This document shows positions 1 through 7,343 of a DNA stretch of 11,594 nucleotides, piece by piece; positions within the stretch are counted from its first letter, which is position 1; each line of letters begins with the position of its first letter. The notes below the pieces were generated by a model that saw only the letters and a program-made list of their open reading frames with translations, did not search any database and was not told where the DNA came from. The position numbers and the translations under genes are program-made. The DNA lies in NCBI GenBank assembly GCA_002414705.1, contig DIAL01000145.1:1-11594 (forward strand). The letters run 5' to 3'. The stretch comes from Flavobacteriaceae bacterium UBA5079 (lineage in GTDB: Bacteria > Bacteroidota > Bacteroidia > Flavobacteriales > Flavobacteriaceae).

Positions 1-1512
1 GTTGTACGCAGAACTACATACGAGCTACGTAAAGCAGAAGAACGCGCTCATATTCTTGAAGGTTTAATTATAGCTTCTGATAATATTGATGAAGTTATTG
101 CGCTAATACGCGCTTCATCTAATGCAGATGAAGCTCGTGAAAAATTAGTTGAACGTTTTAAATTATCTGAAATTCAGGCAAAAGCCATTGTAGAAATGCG
201 CTTGCGTCAGTTAACTGGATTAGAGCAAGATAAATTACGTGCAGAATATGACGATTTAATGGTTACCATTGACGATTTAAAAGACATTCTTGAGAAAAAA
301 GAACGTCGTATGGAAATCATTAAAGATGAATTATTAGTTGTTAAAGATAAATATGGCGATGAACGTCGTTCTGTTATTGAATATGCTGGAGGTGATTTAA
401 GTATTGAAGATATGATTCCAGATGAGCAAGTGGTTATTACCATTTCACATGCTGGTTATATTAAAAGAACATCACTTACAGAGTACAAAACACAACATAG
501 AGGTGGTGTTGGGCAGAAAGCATCTACAACCAGAAATGAGGACTTTTTAGAGCATTTATTTGTAGGTACTAATCACCAATACATGTTATTCTTTACTCAA
601 AAAGGAAAATGTTTCTGGATGCGTGTTTATGAAATTCCAGAAGGAAGTAAAACATCCAAAGGTCGCGCTATTCAAAACCTTATAAATATTGAGCAGGATG
701 ATAAAGTGAAAGCTTTTATATGTACGCAAGATTTAAAAGATGAAGATTACATTAATAGCCATTATGTTATTATGGCAACCAAAAAAGGTCAAGTTAAAAA
801 AACATCATTAGAGCAGTATTCTAGACCAAGAACTAATGGTATTAATGCTATTACCATTAAGGAAGATGATGAATTACTAGAAGCAAAATTAACTACTGGA
901 AACAGTCAAGTAATGTTAGCCTTAAAATCTGGAAAAGCTATTCGTTTTGAAGAAGCTAAAACCAGACCAATGGGTAGAAATGCTTCAGGTGTCAGAGGTA
1001 TTCGTTTGCAAGATGAGAAAACTGATGAAGTTATTGGTATGATTGCTATTGAAAATCCCCAAGAAGAATCTGTATTAGTGGTTTCTGAAAAAGGATACGG
1101 AAAACGAACGTATATTGATGATCCAGAAGATGGAGAAGCTGTTTACCGAATTACCAACAGAGGTGGAAAAGGTGTTAAAACTATTTCTATAACTGAAAAA
1201 ACGGGTCATTTAGTAGCTATTAAGTCTGTAACAGATGAAGAAGATTTAATGATTATTAATAAATCAGGAATTGCCATTCGAATGGCTGTCGCTGATTTAC
1301 GTGTTATGGGTCGTGCAACACAAGGTGTTAGACTAATTAACTTAAAAGGTAGCGACTCAATTGCTGCTGTAGCTAAAGTTATGAAAGATGAAAACGAAGA
1401 TGCTGATGATGTTGTTTTAGACGAAGAGGGTAACATCGTAGATACTACAACAGATACTGATAGTGGTACAAATCTTGATAACGAAGAAGACGAATTAAAT
1501 AATGATAATTAA
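1..1512 (+). CDS. gyrA: DNA gyrase subunit A, C-terminal part (5' end outside window)
   Basis: GyrA is the DNA cleavage-religation and DNA-wrapping subunit of gyrase, which introduces negative supercoils in the cytoplasm. The frame is open from base 1, so the gene starts upstream; 503 residues are visible and, by comparison with E. coli GyrA, about 350 are missing, including the catalytic tyrosine. The visible part begins in the tower/coiled-coil region (VVRRTTYELRKAEERAHILE), continues through MRLRQLTGLE and a charged coiled coil, and then enters the C-terminal beta-pinwheel. A GyrA-box-like QHRGGVG lies at visible residues 165-171 and a second RGGKG box occurs in a late blade. Typical blade motifs are KKGQVKKTSL, ASGVRGIRL and GYGKRTY. 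The C-terminus is a strongly acidic tail, as in many GyrA proteins. The stop at 1510-1512 lies 12 bases before the TPR gene, so the two are probably co-transcribed. Confidence 0.97.
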   Translation, partial: VVRRTTYELRKAEERAHILEGLIIASDNIDEVIALIRASSNADEAREKLVERFKLSEIQAKAIVEMRLRQLTGLEQDKLRAEYDDLMVTIDDLKDILEKKERRMEIIKDELLVVKDKYGDERRSVIEYAGGDLSIEDMIPDEQVVITISHAGYIKRTSLTEYKTQHRGGVGQKASTTRNEDFLEHLFVGTNHQYMLFFTQKGKCFWMRVYEIPEGSKTSKGRAIQNLINIEQDDKVKAFICTQDLKDEDYINSHYVIMATKKGQVKKTSLEQYSRPRTNGINAITIKEDDELLEAKLTTGNSQVMLALKSGKAIRFEEAKTRPMGRNASGVRGIRLQDEKTDEVIGMIAIENPQEESVLVVSEKGYGKRTYIDDPEDGEAVYRITNRGGKGVKTISITEKTGHLVAIKSVTDEEDLMIINKSGIAIRMAVADLRVMGRATQGVRLINLKGSDSIAAVAKVMKDENEDADDVVLDEEGNIVDTTTDTDSGTNLDNEEDELNNDN

Positions 1513-1524
1513 TTATAATAAAAA

Positions 1525-2769
1525 ATGAAAAACCCAATTTTAGTTGCATTGGCAATTCTAGTAAGTACTGTTTCTTTTGCTCAAAAAAAAGAGTTACGTA
1601 CGGCTGAAAAAGCAATAAAAAATAGTAATTATGCTGAAGCCAAATCAGCATTAAGTCAAGCAGAATCCATGATGTCTGCAATGGATGATAAACAAAAATC
1701 CCAATATCATTTATTAGTTGCAGAAGCTTTGTATGCTAAAGGTACTGCAAATGATACTGATTTAAACAAAGCCATCCAGAGTTTGGTTATGGTTGGAAGT
1801 GACTATGGTTCAGAATCTTCTCAACTAAAAACGACTATAGAGAATGAGCTTTTAACAAAAGCAAATAGTTTATATACAGCTAACAACTTTGCGGAGGCTG
1901 GAAAGAAGTTTGAGCAATTATACCGCGTTGCTCCTAGGGACACAACCTATCTTTACTATGCTGCTGTAAGTGCTGTAAGTGCTCAAGAAATGGAAGAAGC
2001 GCTAGAACATTATTTAGAACTAAATAAACTAGGTTATACAGGTATTACAAAAGAGTATTATGCCATTAATAAGCAGACTGGAGAAGAAGAAGTCTTTGAT
2101 AAAAGAACGCGTGATTTATATTTAAAATCTGGCGAATATATTAAACCAGGTGATCGTAATACAGAATCAAGATCAGGTGAAATAACCAAAAACATTGCCT
2201 TTATTTACGTGAATTTAGGAAAAACGGAAGAAGCATTAGAAGCTATAAAACAAGCTCGTGAACAATATCCAACAGATGTTAATATTATTTTAACCGAAGC
2301 TAATTTACAATACAAATTAGGTGAAAAGGAGGAGTACAAGGTTCTTATTGAAAAAGCCATTGAATTAGACCCAGAAAATGTAGACTTGTTTTATAATTTA
2401 GGAGTCCTTTCTGCTGAAGCTGGTTATAAAGAAAAAGCTAAAGAATATTACAATAAGGTTATTGAACTGGATCCTAAATACACTAATGCTCATACAAATA
2501 TTGCGGCATTAATATTAGGTGAAGAAGCTGGACTTATTGAGGAAATGAATAGTTTAGGTACATCTGCAAAAGACAATAAAAGATATGATGAATTAAAGGC
2601 AGCACGTAAAGAACTTTATAAAGAAGCTATTCCTTATTTGGAAGCGGTTTTAGAAGTTGATTCAGAAGATTTAGAAGTATCTAAAACACTTATGAATATA
2701 TACAGTGCAATTGCAGAAACTGAAAAGTACAAACAAATGAAAGCTAAAGTAGATGCTTTAGGCGGATAG
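1525..2769 (+). CDS. Secreted tetratricopeptide-repeat protein
   Basis: This 414-residue protein has a Sec signal peptide at residues 1-19 (MKNPILVALAILVSTVSFA, predicted cut before QKK), so it is probably periplasmic or outer-membrane associated. The rest is helical and rich in TPR-like pairs: about 24-48, 110-143, 144-170, 220-250, 253-283 and 285-318, with a weaker set around 363-400. The clearest repeats are at 253-318, ending in the classic turns IELDPEN and IELDPKY. TPR arrays mediate protein-protein contacts; no catalytic domain is visible and the partner cannot be inferred. The ATG follows the gyrA stop by 12 A/T-rich bases without a Shine-Dalgarno sequence. No promoter is seen in that gap, so read-through from gyrA is the likeliest expression route. 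A hairpin terminator follows 24 bases after the stop. The function is unknown; an assembly or scaffolding role is possible. Confidence 0.9.
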   Translation: MKNPILVALAILVSTVSFAQKKELRTAEKAIKNSNYAEAKSALSQAESMMSAMDDKQKSQYHLLVAEALYAKGTANDTDLNKAIQSLVMVGSDYGSESSQLKTTIENELLTKANSLYTANNFAEAGKKFEQLYRVAPRDTTYLYYAAVSAVSAQEMEEALEHYLELNKLGYTGITKEYYAINKQTGEEEVFDKRTRDLYLKSGEYIKPGDRNTESRSGEITKNIAFIYVNLGKTEEALEAIKQAREQYPTDVNIILTEANLQYKLGEKEEYKVLIEKAIELDPENVDLFYNLGVLSAEAGYKEKAKEYYNKVIELDPKYTNAHTNIAALILGEEAGLIEEMNSLGTSAKDNKRYDELKAARKELYKEAIPYLEAVLEVDSEDLEVSKTLMNIYSAIAETEKYKQMKAKVDALGG

Positions 2770-2793
2770 TCCTAATGTCTTTAACTGACTTAT

Positions 2794-2828
2794 AAAAAAA
2801 TGCCACTGAATTTCAGTGGCATTTTTTT
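2794..2828. terminator. Bidirectional intrinsic terminator between convergent genes
   Basis: The inverted repeat GCCACTGA-ATT-TCAGTGGC (2802-2820) is flanked by seven A on the left (2794-2800) and seven T on the right (2822-2828). Read on either strand it is a GC-containing hairpin followed by a T-run. It can therefore end both the gyrA-TPR transcript (+) and the thiolase-C40 peptidase transcript (-). Confidence 0.92.
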
Positions 2829-2845
2829 ATAACTTTTAATTATAA

Positions 2846-3601
2846 CTATTCCTCAATAATCCGTTTAATAACACGCAACTTATGCGTGTGCATTCGTTTA
2901 TCTACATTATAAATTCCAGAATGATCTAGTCTGTCAATTCGAACTTTTCCATGTGCATGAATGATAAAATTGTCTGGCATAATAATACCAACATGAACTA
3001 TTTGTCCTTCGTCATTATCAAAAAAAGCTAGATCGCCTGGATCACTTTCTTCAATAAAACTTAAAGCTTCACCTTGTTTAGCTTGTTGTGAGGCATCTCT
3101 GAATAATTTATAACCATTAAGTTTATAAACCATTTGGGTGAATCCAGAGCAATCTATTCCAAAAGGTGTTTTTCCTCCCCAAAGATAAGGCGCGTTTAAA
3201 TAGGTAAAGGCATTTTTTAATATATGCGCCTTTGGAAAAACTTCACTAACCGCATGTCCATCATGCGTATGCTGTAACAAACCCAATCCGTTAAGACAAG
3301 AGCCCAAAGGGATTGGATATAACTGATTATCGCCATCTTCAATAAATTCCACTAAATCGGTTGAAAGAATTGGCGTTTCTTGATGTATTTTTTTGTAATC
3401 TTCTTCTGTGATTTCAGCGTACTGTTTGTTGTCAATCCAACCTTCATAAGTGTCAAAACCTAATCGGATTTTACTCCAAAACTTACGTTTTTCAAGTACC
3501 TTAAAATAATCGCCATACAATACTTGCGACACAAGTTCGCTTGTATCACTAGGTTCCAATCGTAAAGGAACAATGCTTAAATTACAAATTCCGTATTGCA
3601 T
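2846..3601 (-). CDS. SH3-domain NlpC/P60 (C40) cell-wall peptidase
   Basis: This 251-residue cysteine peptidase probably cleaves gamma-D-glutamyl-diamino acid bonds in peptidoglycan peptides. It resembles the dipeptidyl-peptidase VI/YkfC group in having N-terminal SH3-like sequence (about residues 1-65, with the motif YEGWID) before a C-terminal NlpC/P60 domain (about 125-251). The catalytic residues are visible: Cys151 in GIDCSGF, His203 in VHVGI and His215 in IIHAHG. The preceding YLWGGKTPFG is the usual substrate-loop motif. There is no signal peptide or lipobox: the N-terminus MQYGICNLSIVPLR goes straight into the SH3 fold. This suggests a cytoplasmic role in recycling imported wall peptides rather than lysis. 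It lies 16 bases downstream of the thiolase on the same strand, most likely in one transcript ending at the 2794-2828 hairpin. The exact substrate is inferred. Confidence 0.92.
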   Translation of the reverse strand: MQYGICNLSIVPLRLEPSDTSELVSQVLYGDYFKVLEKRKFWSKIRLGFDTYEGWIDNKQYAEITEEDYKKIHQETPILSTDLVEFIEDGDNQLYPIPLGSCLNGLGLLQHTHDGHAVSEVFPKAHILKNAFTYLNAPYLWGGKTPFGIDCSGFTQMVYKLNGYKLFRDASQQAKQGEALSFIEESDPGDLAFFDNDEGQIVHVGIIMPDNFIIHAHGKVRIDRLDHSGIYNVDKRMHTHKLRVIKRIIEE

Positions 3602-3617
3602 GCAAAAAAGTAGCGTA

Positions 3618-4796
3618 TTAGTTTCTTTCTATAATAACTGCCGAAGCACCACCACCACCATTACAAATAGCAGCTGCACCAATTTTTGCATTGTTTTGTT
3701 CTAAAACATTTAATAAGGTAATTAAAATACGAACACCTGAACATCCTAGTGGATGACCTAAAGAAACGGCTCCACCATTTACATTTACATTAGAATCGTC
3801 TAATCCTAGAATTTTCATGTTTGCTAAACCAACCACTGAAAACGCTTCGTTAAATTCAAAGAAATCAACATCTTTAATGCTCATACCTACTTTATTTAAC
3901 GCTTTTGGTAGGGCTTTTGCTGGTGCTGTTGTAAACCATTCCGGTTCATGAGCAGCATCTGCATAACTTTTTATGGTTCCTAATACGTTTAATCCTAATT
4001 CTTCAGCTTTCTCGCGACTCATTAAAACTATGGCTCCAGCACCATCATTAATCGTAGAGGCATTTGCAGCTGTAACTGTTCCGTCTTTAGTAAAAGCAGG
4101 ACGTAAAGCAGGTATTTTTTCTAATTTCACATTAGTAAATTCTTCATCCTTGGCAACAACTAATGCATCACCACGACGTTGAGGAACTTCAACAGGAACC
4201 ACTTCATTGTCAAATTTCCCTGCTTCCCACGCAGCAGCAGAACGTTGATAGGACTGAATAGCATACGCATCCTGATCTTCACGCGTAAAGTTATATTCTG
4301 TAGCACATGCATCTGCACAAACTCCCATGGCATTTTGGTCATAAGCATCTACTAATCCATCACGCTGCATACCATCTTCCATTTTAGCTGGTCCAAATTT
4401 TGTTCCTGTTCTAGCATATAAATAATGCGGAATTAAACTCATATTTTCCATTCCACCTGCAACTACAATATCAGCATCGCCTAAAGAAATAGCTTGAGCA
4501 GCTTGCATAACGGCTTTCATTCCAGATGCGCAAACCTTGTTAATAGTTGTACAAGGAACCGTATTTGGAATACCTGCATAAATTGCCGCTTGTCTTGCTG
4601 GTGCTTGACCAGCTCCAGCTTGAACAACATGACCCATAATAACTTCTTGAACTAATTCTGGCTTTAAATTTATTTTATCTAAAGCACCTTTTATAGCTAC
4701 AGCACCTAAACGAGGTGCAGGAATAGTTGAAAGGGATCCTAAAAAACTACCAATTGGTGTTCTGGCTGCTGATACAATTACGACTTCTTTACTCAT
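3618..4796 (-). CDS. Acetyl-CoA C-acetyltransferase (thiolase)
   Basis: This 392-residue enzyme is the normal length for a biosynthetic-type thiolase, which condenses or cleaves acetoacetyl-CoA and acetyl-CoA. All active-site elements are visible: the acyl-accepting Cys89 in NKVCASGMKA, Asn316 in NEAF, His348 in GGAVSLGHPLGCSG and Cys378 in CNGGGG near the C-terminus. The N-terminus (VVIVSAARTPIGSF) is the classical thiolase opening and fixes the ATG at 4794-4796. Possible symbols are atoB, thlA or phaA; sequence alone does not separate acetoacetyl-CoA thiolase from a broader 3-ketoacyl-CoA thiolase, so no symbol is given. There is no hydroxyacyl-CoA dehydrogenase or CoA-transferase beside it, so the pathway (ketone body, butanoate, isoprenoid or amino-acid degradation) is open. 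It is first in a two-gene unit with the C40 peptidase, and a -7 element lies 28 bases upstream. Confidence 0.95.
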   Translation of the reverse strand: MSKEVVIVSAARTPIGSFLGSLSTIPAPRLGAVAIKGALDKINLKPELVQEVIMGHVVQAGAGQAPARQAAIYAGIPNTVPCTTINKVCASGMKAVMQAAQAISLGDADIVVAGGMENMSLIPHYLYARTGTKFGPAKMEDGMQRDGLVDAYDQNAMGVCADACATEYNFTREDQDAYAIQSYQRSAAAWEAGKFDNEVVPVEVPQRRGDALVVAKDEEFTNVKLEKIPALRPAFTKDGTVTAANASTINDGAGAIVLMSREKAEELGLNVLGTIKSYADAAHEPEWFTTAPAKALPKALNKVGMSIKDVDFFEFNEAFSVVGLANMKILGLDDSNVNVNGGAVSLGHPLGCSGVRILITLLNVLEQNNAKIGAAAICNGGGGASAVIIERN

Positions 4797-4824
4797 GTTT
4801 TTTACGTTTATTTTTTTAATGTCA

Positions 4825-4832
4825 CAAAATTA
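4825..4832 (-). promoter_or_regulatory. Bacteroidota -7 promoter element for the thiolase unit
   Basis: On the minus strand these bases read TAATTTTG, an exact match to TAnnTTTG, the -7 element of the primary sigma factor in Bacteroidota. The element ends 28 bases before the thiolase ATG, placing the transcript start roughly 20 bases upstream of it. No convincing TTTG -33 element is seen at the usual distance, so the call rests on the -7 match and its position. Confidence 0.5.
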
Positions 4833-4899
4833 ATCATTTTTTAATAGAATGTAGAATGATTAGCATTTTATACAATCATAATTTTCGACTATATTTTAC

Positions 4900-4907
4900 T
4901 ACATTTG
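4900..4907 (+). promoter_or_regulatory. Bacteroidota -7 promoter element for the HD hydrolase gene
   Basis: TACATTTG matches TAnnTTTG exactly and lies 18 bases before the ATG at 4926. It overlaps the in-frame TTG at 4905-4907, so if it is the promoter, that TTG cannot be in the transcript. This supports the ATG at 4926 as the start. A clear -33 TTTG is not visible; the region 4870-4890 is AT-rich. Confidence 0.5.
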
Positions 4908-4925
4908 AAAATATTTCTTCAATCT

Positions 4926-6974
4926 ATGAAAGACTTTATAAATACACTATACAGAAATCATTCTTTAGCTTATAAGGTGTTACTTTTTATGTGTACCACA
5001 TTTTTAATCGTGTATTTATTTCCTAAAAGTGGTAAATTTAAATACAATTTCGAAAAAGGAAAACCATGGCAGTCTGAAAATTTATATGCACCTTTCAATT
5101 TTGCTATTAAGAAAACCGATGCTGAAATAACTGCTGAAAAACAAGATATTAAGGACGCTGTGCCTTTGTATTTTAATTTAGATGCTTCCGTTCCTAATAC
5201 GATTACAAATAATTTTGAACGTGAATTTAAATCGGTTTTTCCAGATTCTATTTCCGTTTATAAACAAAACGCTTTAAAGGATGCTGGAACTAATATTATT
5301 GATAAACTCTATCATTTTGGTGTTTTAAATGAAGATTACAACTACACGGACACCAAAAAAGTGATTATTTTAGAAGGTCGTGTTGAAAAGGAACAAACCC
5401 AGTTTGTTAATTTAGTTAAAGAAAGCCAGCTGTCCGAAATTATTATAAAAGTTATTGAAAGCAACAATTTGGTGCCTTATAAAAATGAATTTACATCATT
5501 GTTTTTCGATTTAGTAGAACCTAATCTAGAATATAATAAAGAGTTTTCTTCTCGTGTGCTTCAAGAAGAGCTTGACAAAATATCCTTTACACGTGGCAGT
5601 GTTGAACGCGAAACGTTAATAATTTCAAAAGGTGAAGTAGTAGAAGGTGCTAAATTCCAAATATTAAAATCGTTGGAATCCGAGTACGAGTCGCAAGTCT
5701 GGAACAAATCCAATTATTTATGGATTGTTTTTGCTTACACGCTATTAGTTGCTTTAGCTTTACTTATGTTGCTCTTGTTTCTACGAAAATACCGCATGTC
5801 AGTTTTTGAGAATAATGTAAAAGTTACCTTTATATTCTTCAATGTGGCGTTTATGGTTTTAATCACCACGTTGGTTGTTAACTATAATTCGCAATACATT
5901 TATGTCGTGCCAATTTGCATTTTACCATTGGTGCTAAAAGCCTTTTTTGATGCGCGTTTGGGCTTGTTTACACACGTTCTAACTGTTTTGTTATTAGGAC
6001 TAGTAGTACCCAATAGTTACGAGTATATGTTCCTTCAAATTATTGCTGGAATTGTTACTATTTTAACCGTTTCAGAATTATACAAACGCGCTAATTTATT
6101 TATCTCTGTTGGACAAATTACTTTAATTTATATTGTTGCCTATTTTGCGTTTTTCGTTATTCATGAAGGTAGCGTGGAAACCTTAAAATGGGAAACTTTT
6201 GGGATGTTTGTGCTGTGTGGATTAGCCACTTTATTTGTGCAACCTTTAATTTATGCTTACGAAAAACTCTTCGGATTAGTCTCGGATGTATCCTTACTAG
6301 AATTATCAGATACCAATACCAAGTTGCTAAAAGAATTATCCAACAAAGCTCCTGGTACGTTTCATCATTCTTTAAACGTAGCCAATTTAGCGGAAGCTGC
6401 TGCTAATGAAATTGGAGCCAATGCCATGTTAGTGCGTGTTGGCGCTTTGTATCATGATATTGGTAAAATGAAAAATCCAACCTATTTTACTGAAAATCAA
6501 TCGACTGGAATTAATCCGCATGATGAATTATCACCAACGGAAAGTGCTAGAATTATCGTTAATCATGTGATTGATGGGATTGAAATAGCCAGAAAAAACA
6601 ATCTCCCAGACCGTGTTATCGATTTTATTAGAACCCATCACGGAACAAGTGTTGTCTATTATTTTTATATGAAAGAAAAGGAGATGAATGACCAATTGGA
6701 AATAGAAGACTTTATGTATCCTGGACCCAAACCTTTCAGTAAAGAAACAGCTATCTTAATGATGTGTGATAGCGTTGAAGCAGCTTCCAAGAGTTTAAAA
6801 GAACCAACGTCGACAAAAATCGACGAGTTTGTGGAAACCATTTTAAATAAGCAAATGAACGATGATCAGTTTCTAAATGCGAATATAACGTTTAAGGAAA
6901 TTCAATCTATTAAAAAGGTTTTGAAGCAGAAACTGACCAATATTTATCATCTACGAATAGAATACCCAGAGTAA
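4926..6974 (+). CDS. 7TM-HD family membrane phosphohydrolase (PgpH-type)
   Basis: Using the ATG at 4926, this is a 682-residue inner-membrane protein with the architecture of Listeria PgpH, a cyclic di-AMP phosphodiesterase. A first membrane helix lies at about residues 16-33. A large extracytoplasmic domain follows at about 35-260 (opening with KGKPWQSENLYAPF), then a block of hydrophobic helices from about 263 to 446, and a cytoplasmic HD domain from about 470. The HD metal-binding pattern is intact: the His pair in GTFHHS (480/481), His510-Asp511 in YHDIGK, the His pair in THHG (571/572) and Asp615 in MMCDSVEAA. The PTYFTENQ segment is also typical of this family. An in-frame TTG at 4905 would add seven residues but lies inside the likely -7 element. 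The phosphodiesterase role is inferred from the family; no nucleotide cyclase gene is in view. Confidence 0.92.
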   Translation: MKDFINTLYRNHSLAYKVLLFMCTTFLIVYLFPKSGKFKYNFEKGKPWQSENLYAPFNFAIKKTDAEITAEKQDIKDAVPLYFNLDASVPNTITNNFEREFKSVFPDSISVYKQNALKDAGTNIIDKLYHFGVLNEDYNYTDTKKVIILEGRVEKEQTQFVNLVKESQLSEIIIKVIESNNLVPYKNEFTSLFFDLVEPNLEYNKEFSSRVLQEELDKISFTRGSVERETLIISKGEVVEGAKFQILKSLESEYESQVWNKSNYLWIVFAYTLLVALALLMLLLFLRKYRMSVFENNVKVTFIFFNVAFMVLITTLVVNYNSQYIYVVPICILPLVLKAFFDARLGLFTHVLTVLLLGLVVPNSYEYMFLQIIAGIVTILTVSELYKRANLFISVGQITLIYIVAYFAFFVIHEGSVETLKWETFGMFVLCGLATLFVQPLIYAYEKLFGLVSDVSLLELSDTNTKLLKELSNKAPGTFHHSLNVANLAEAAANEIGANAMLVRVGALYHDIGKMKNPTYFTENQSTGINPHDELSPTESARIIVNHVIDGIEIARKNNLPDRVIDFIRTHHGTSVVYYFYMKEKEMNDQLEIEDFMYPGPKPFSKETAILMMCDSVEAASKSLKEPTSTKIDEFVETILNKQMNDDQFLNANITFKEIQSIKKVLKQKLTNIYHLRIEYPE

Positions 6975-7025
6975 AAAAATTGGCTTGCCATCTTCTCTTT
7001 AACATTACTTAACAATTAAAACCCT

Positions 7026-7033
7026 TATTTTTG
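7026..7033 (+). promoter_or_regulatory. Bacteroidota -7 promoter element for the prolyl oligopeptidase gene
   Basis: TATTTTTG matches TAnnTTTG and ends 28 bases before the ATG at 7062, the same spacing as at the thiolase gene. It lies in the 87-base gap after the HD hydrolase, which has no visible hairpin terminator, so read-through from upstream may also contribute. A -33 element is not clear. Confidence 0.45.
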
Positions 7034-7061
7034 ATGTTTACTTAAATAAACCAAAAATACT

Positions 7062-7340
7062 ATGAGGAAATCACTAATATGCGTTTTGGCACTTACCACA
7101 GTTCTAGCTTGTAAAGATGACCAAAATAAATCCGAAAATGAAGATGTTACTATGATTTTAAGCTACCCAGAAACTAAAAAGGTAGATACCGTAGACACCT
7201 ATTTTGAAACTCCAGTTCAAGACCTATATCGTTGGTTAGAAGATGATTATGCAGAGGATACTAAAGCTTGGGTAAAAGCCCAAAATGAAGTTACGTTTGA
7301 TTATCTTAATCAAATTCCTTTCCGTAGTAAGTTAAAATAA
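7062..7340 (+). CDS. N-terminal fragment of prolyl oligopeptidase with lipoprotein signal
   Basis: This 92-residue piece carries the export signal and the start of the mature enzyme. MRKS is followed by a hydrophobic core and VLAC with Cys17 as the probable lipidation site; the match to the strict L-[AS]-[GA]-C lipobox is imperfect but acceptable. Immediately after the cysteine comes KDDQ, which fits the K-(D/E)2 lipoprotein export signal described in Capnocytophaga and other Bacteroidota, predicting display on the outer face of the outer membrane. After a polar linker, YPETKK to FDYL (about residues 35-82) is the usual prolyl oligopeptidase opening, including YRWLEDDYAEDTKAWV. Alone it has no catalytic residues and would not be a functional enzyme. 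Confidence 0.7.
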   Translation: MRKSLICVLALTTVLACKDDQNKSENEDVTMILSYPETKKVDTVDTYFETPVQDLYRWLEDDYAEDTKAWVKAQNEVTFDYLNQIPFRSKLK

Positions 7341-7343
7341 CGC

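Noticed and set aside
3640..3662. Short CCA trinucleotide run as a microsatellite
   Set aside because: It encodes the glycine-rich loop after the catalytic CNGGGG motif of the thiolase on the minus strand, so it is conserved coding sequence.
4905..4925. TTG start adding seven residues to the HD hydrolase
   Set aside because: The TTG lies within a perfect -7 element, and an ATG at 4926 begins a natural N-terminus just before the first membrane helix.
7338..7340. Programmed recoding of the stop to a special amino acid
   Set aside because: Pyrrolysine uses TAG and selenocysteine uses TGA, so TAA has no known equivalent. No recoding hairpin stands out just downstream.
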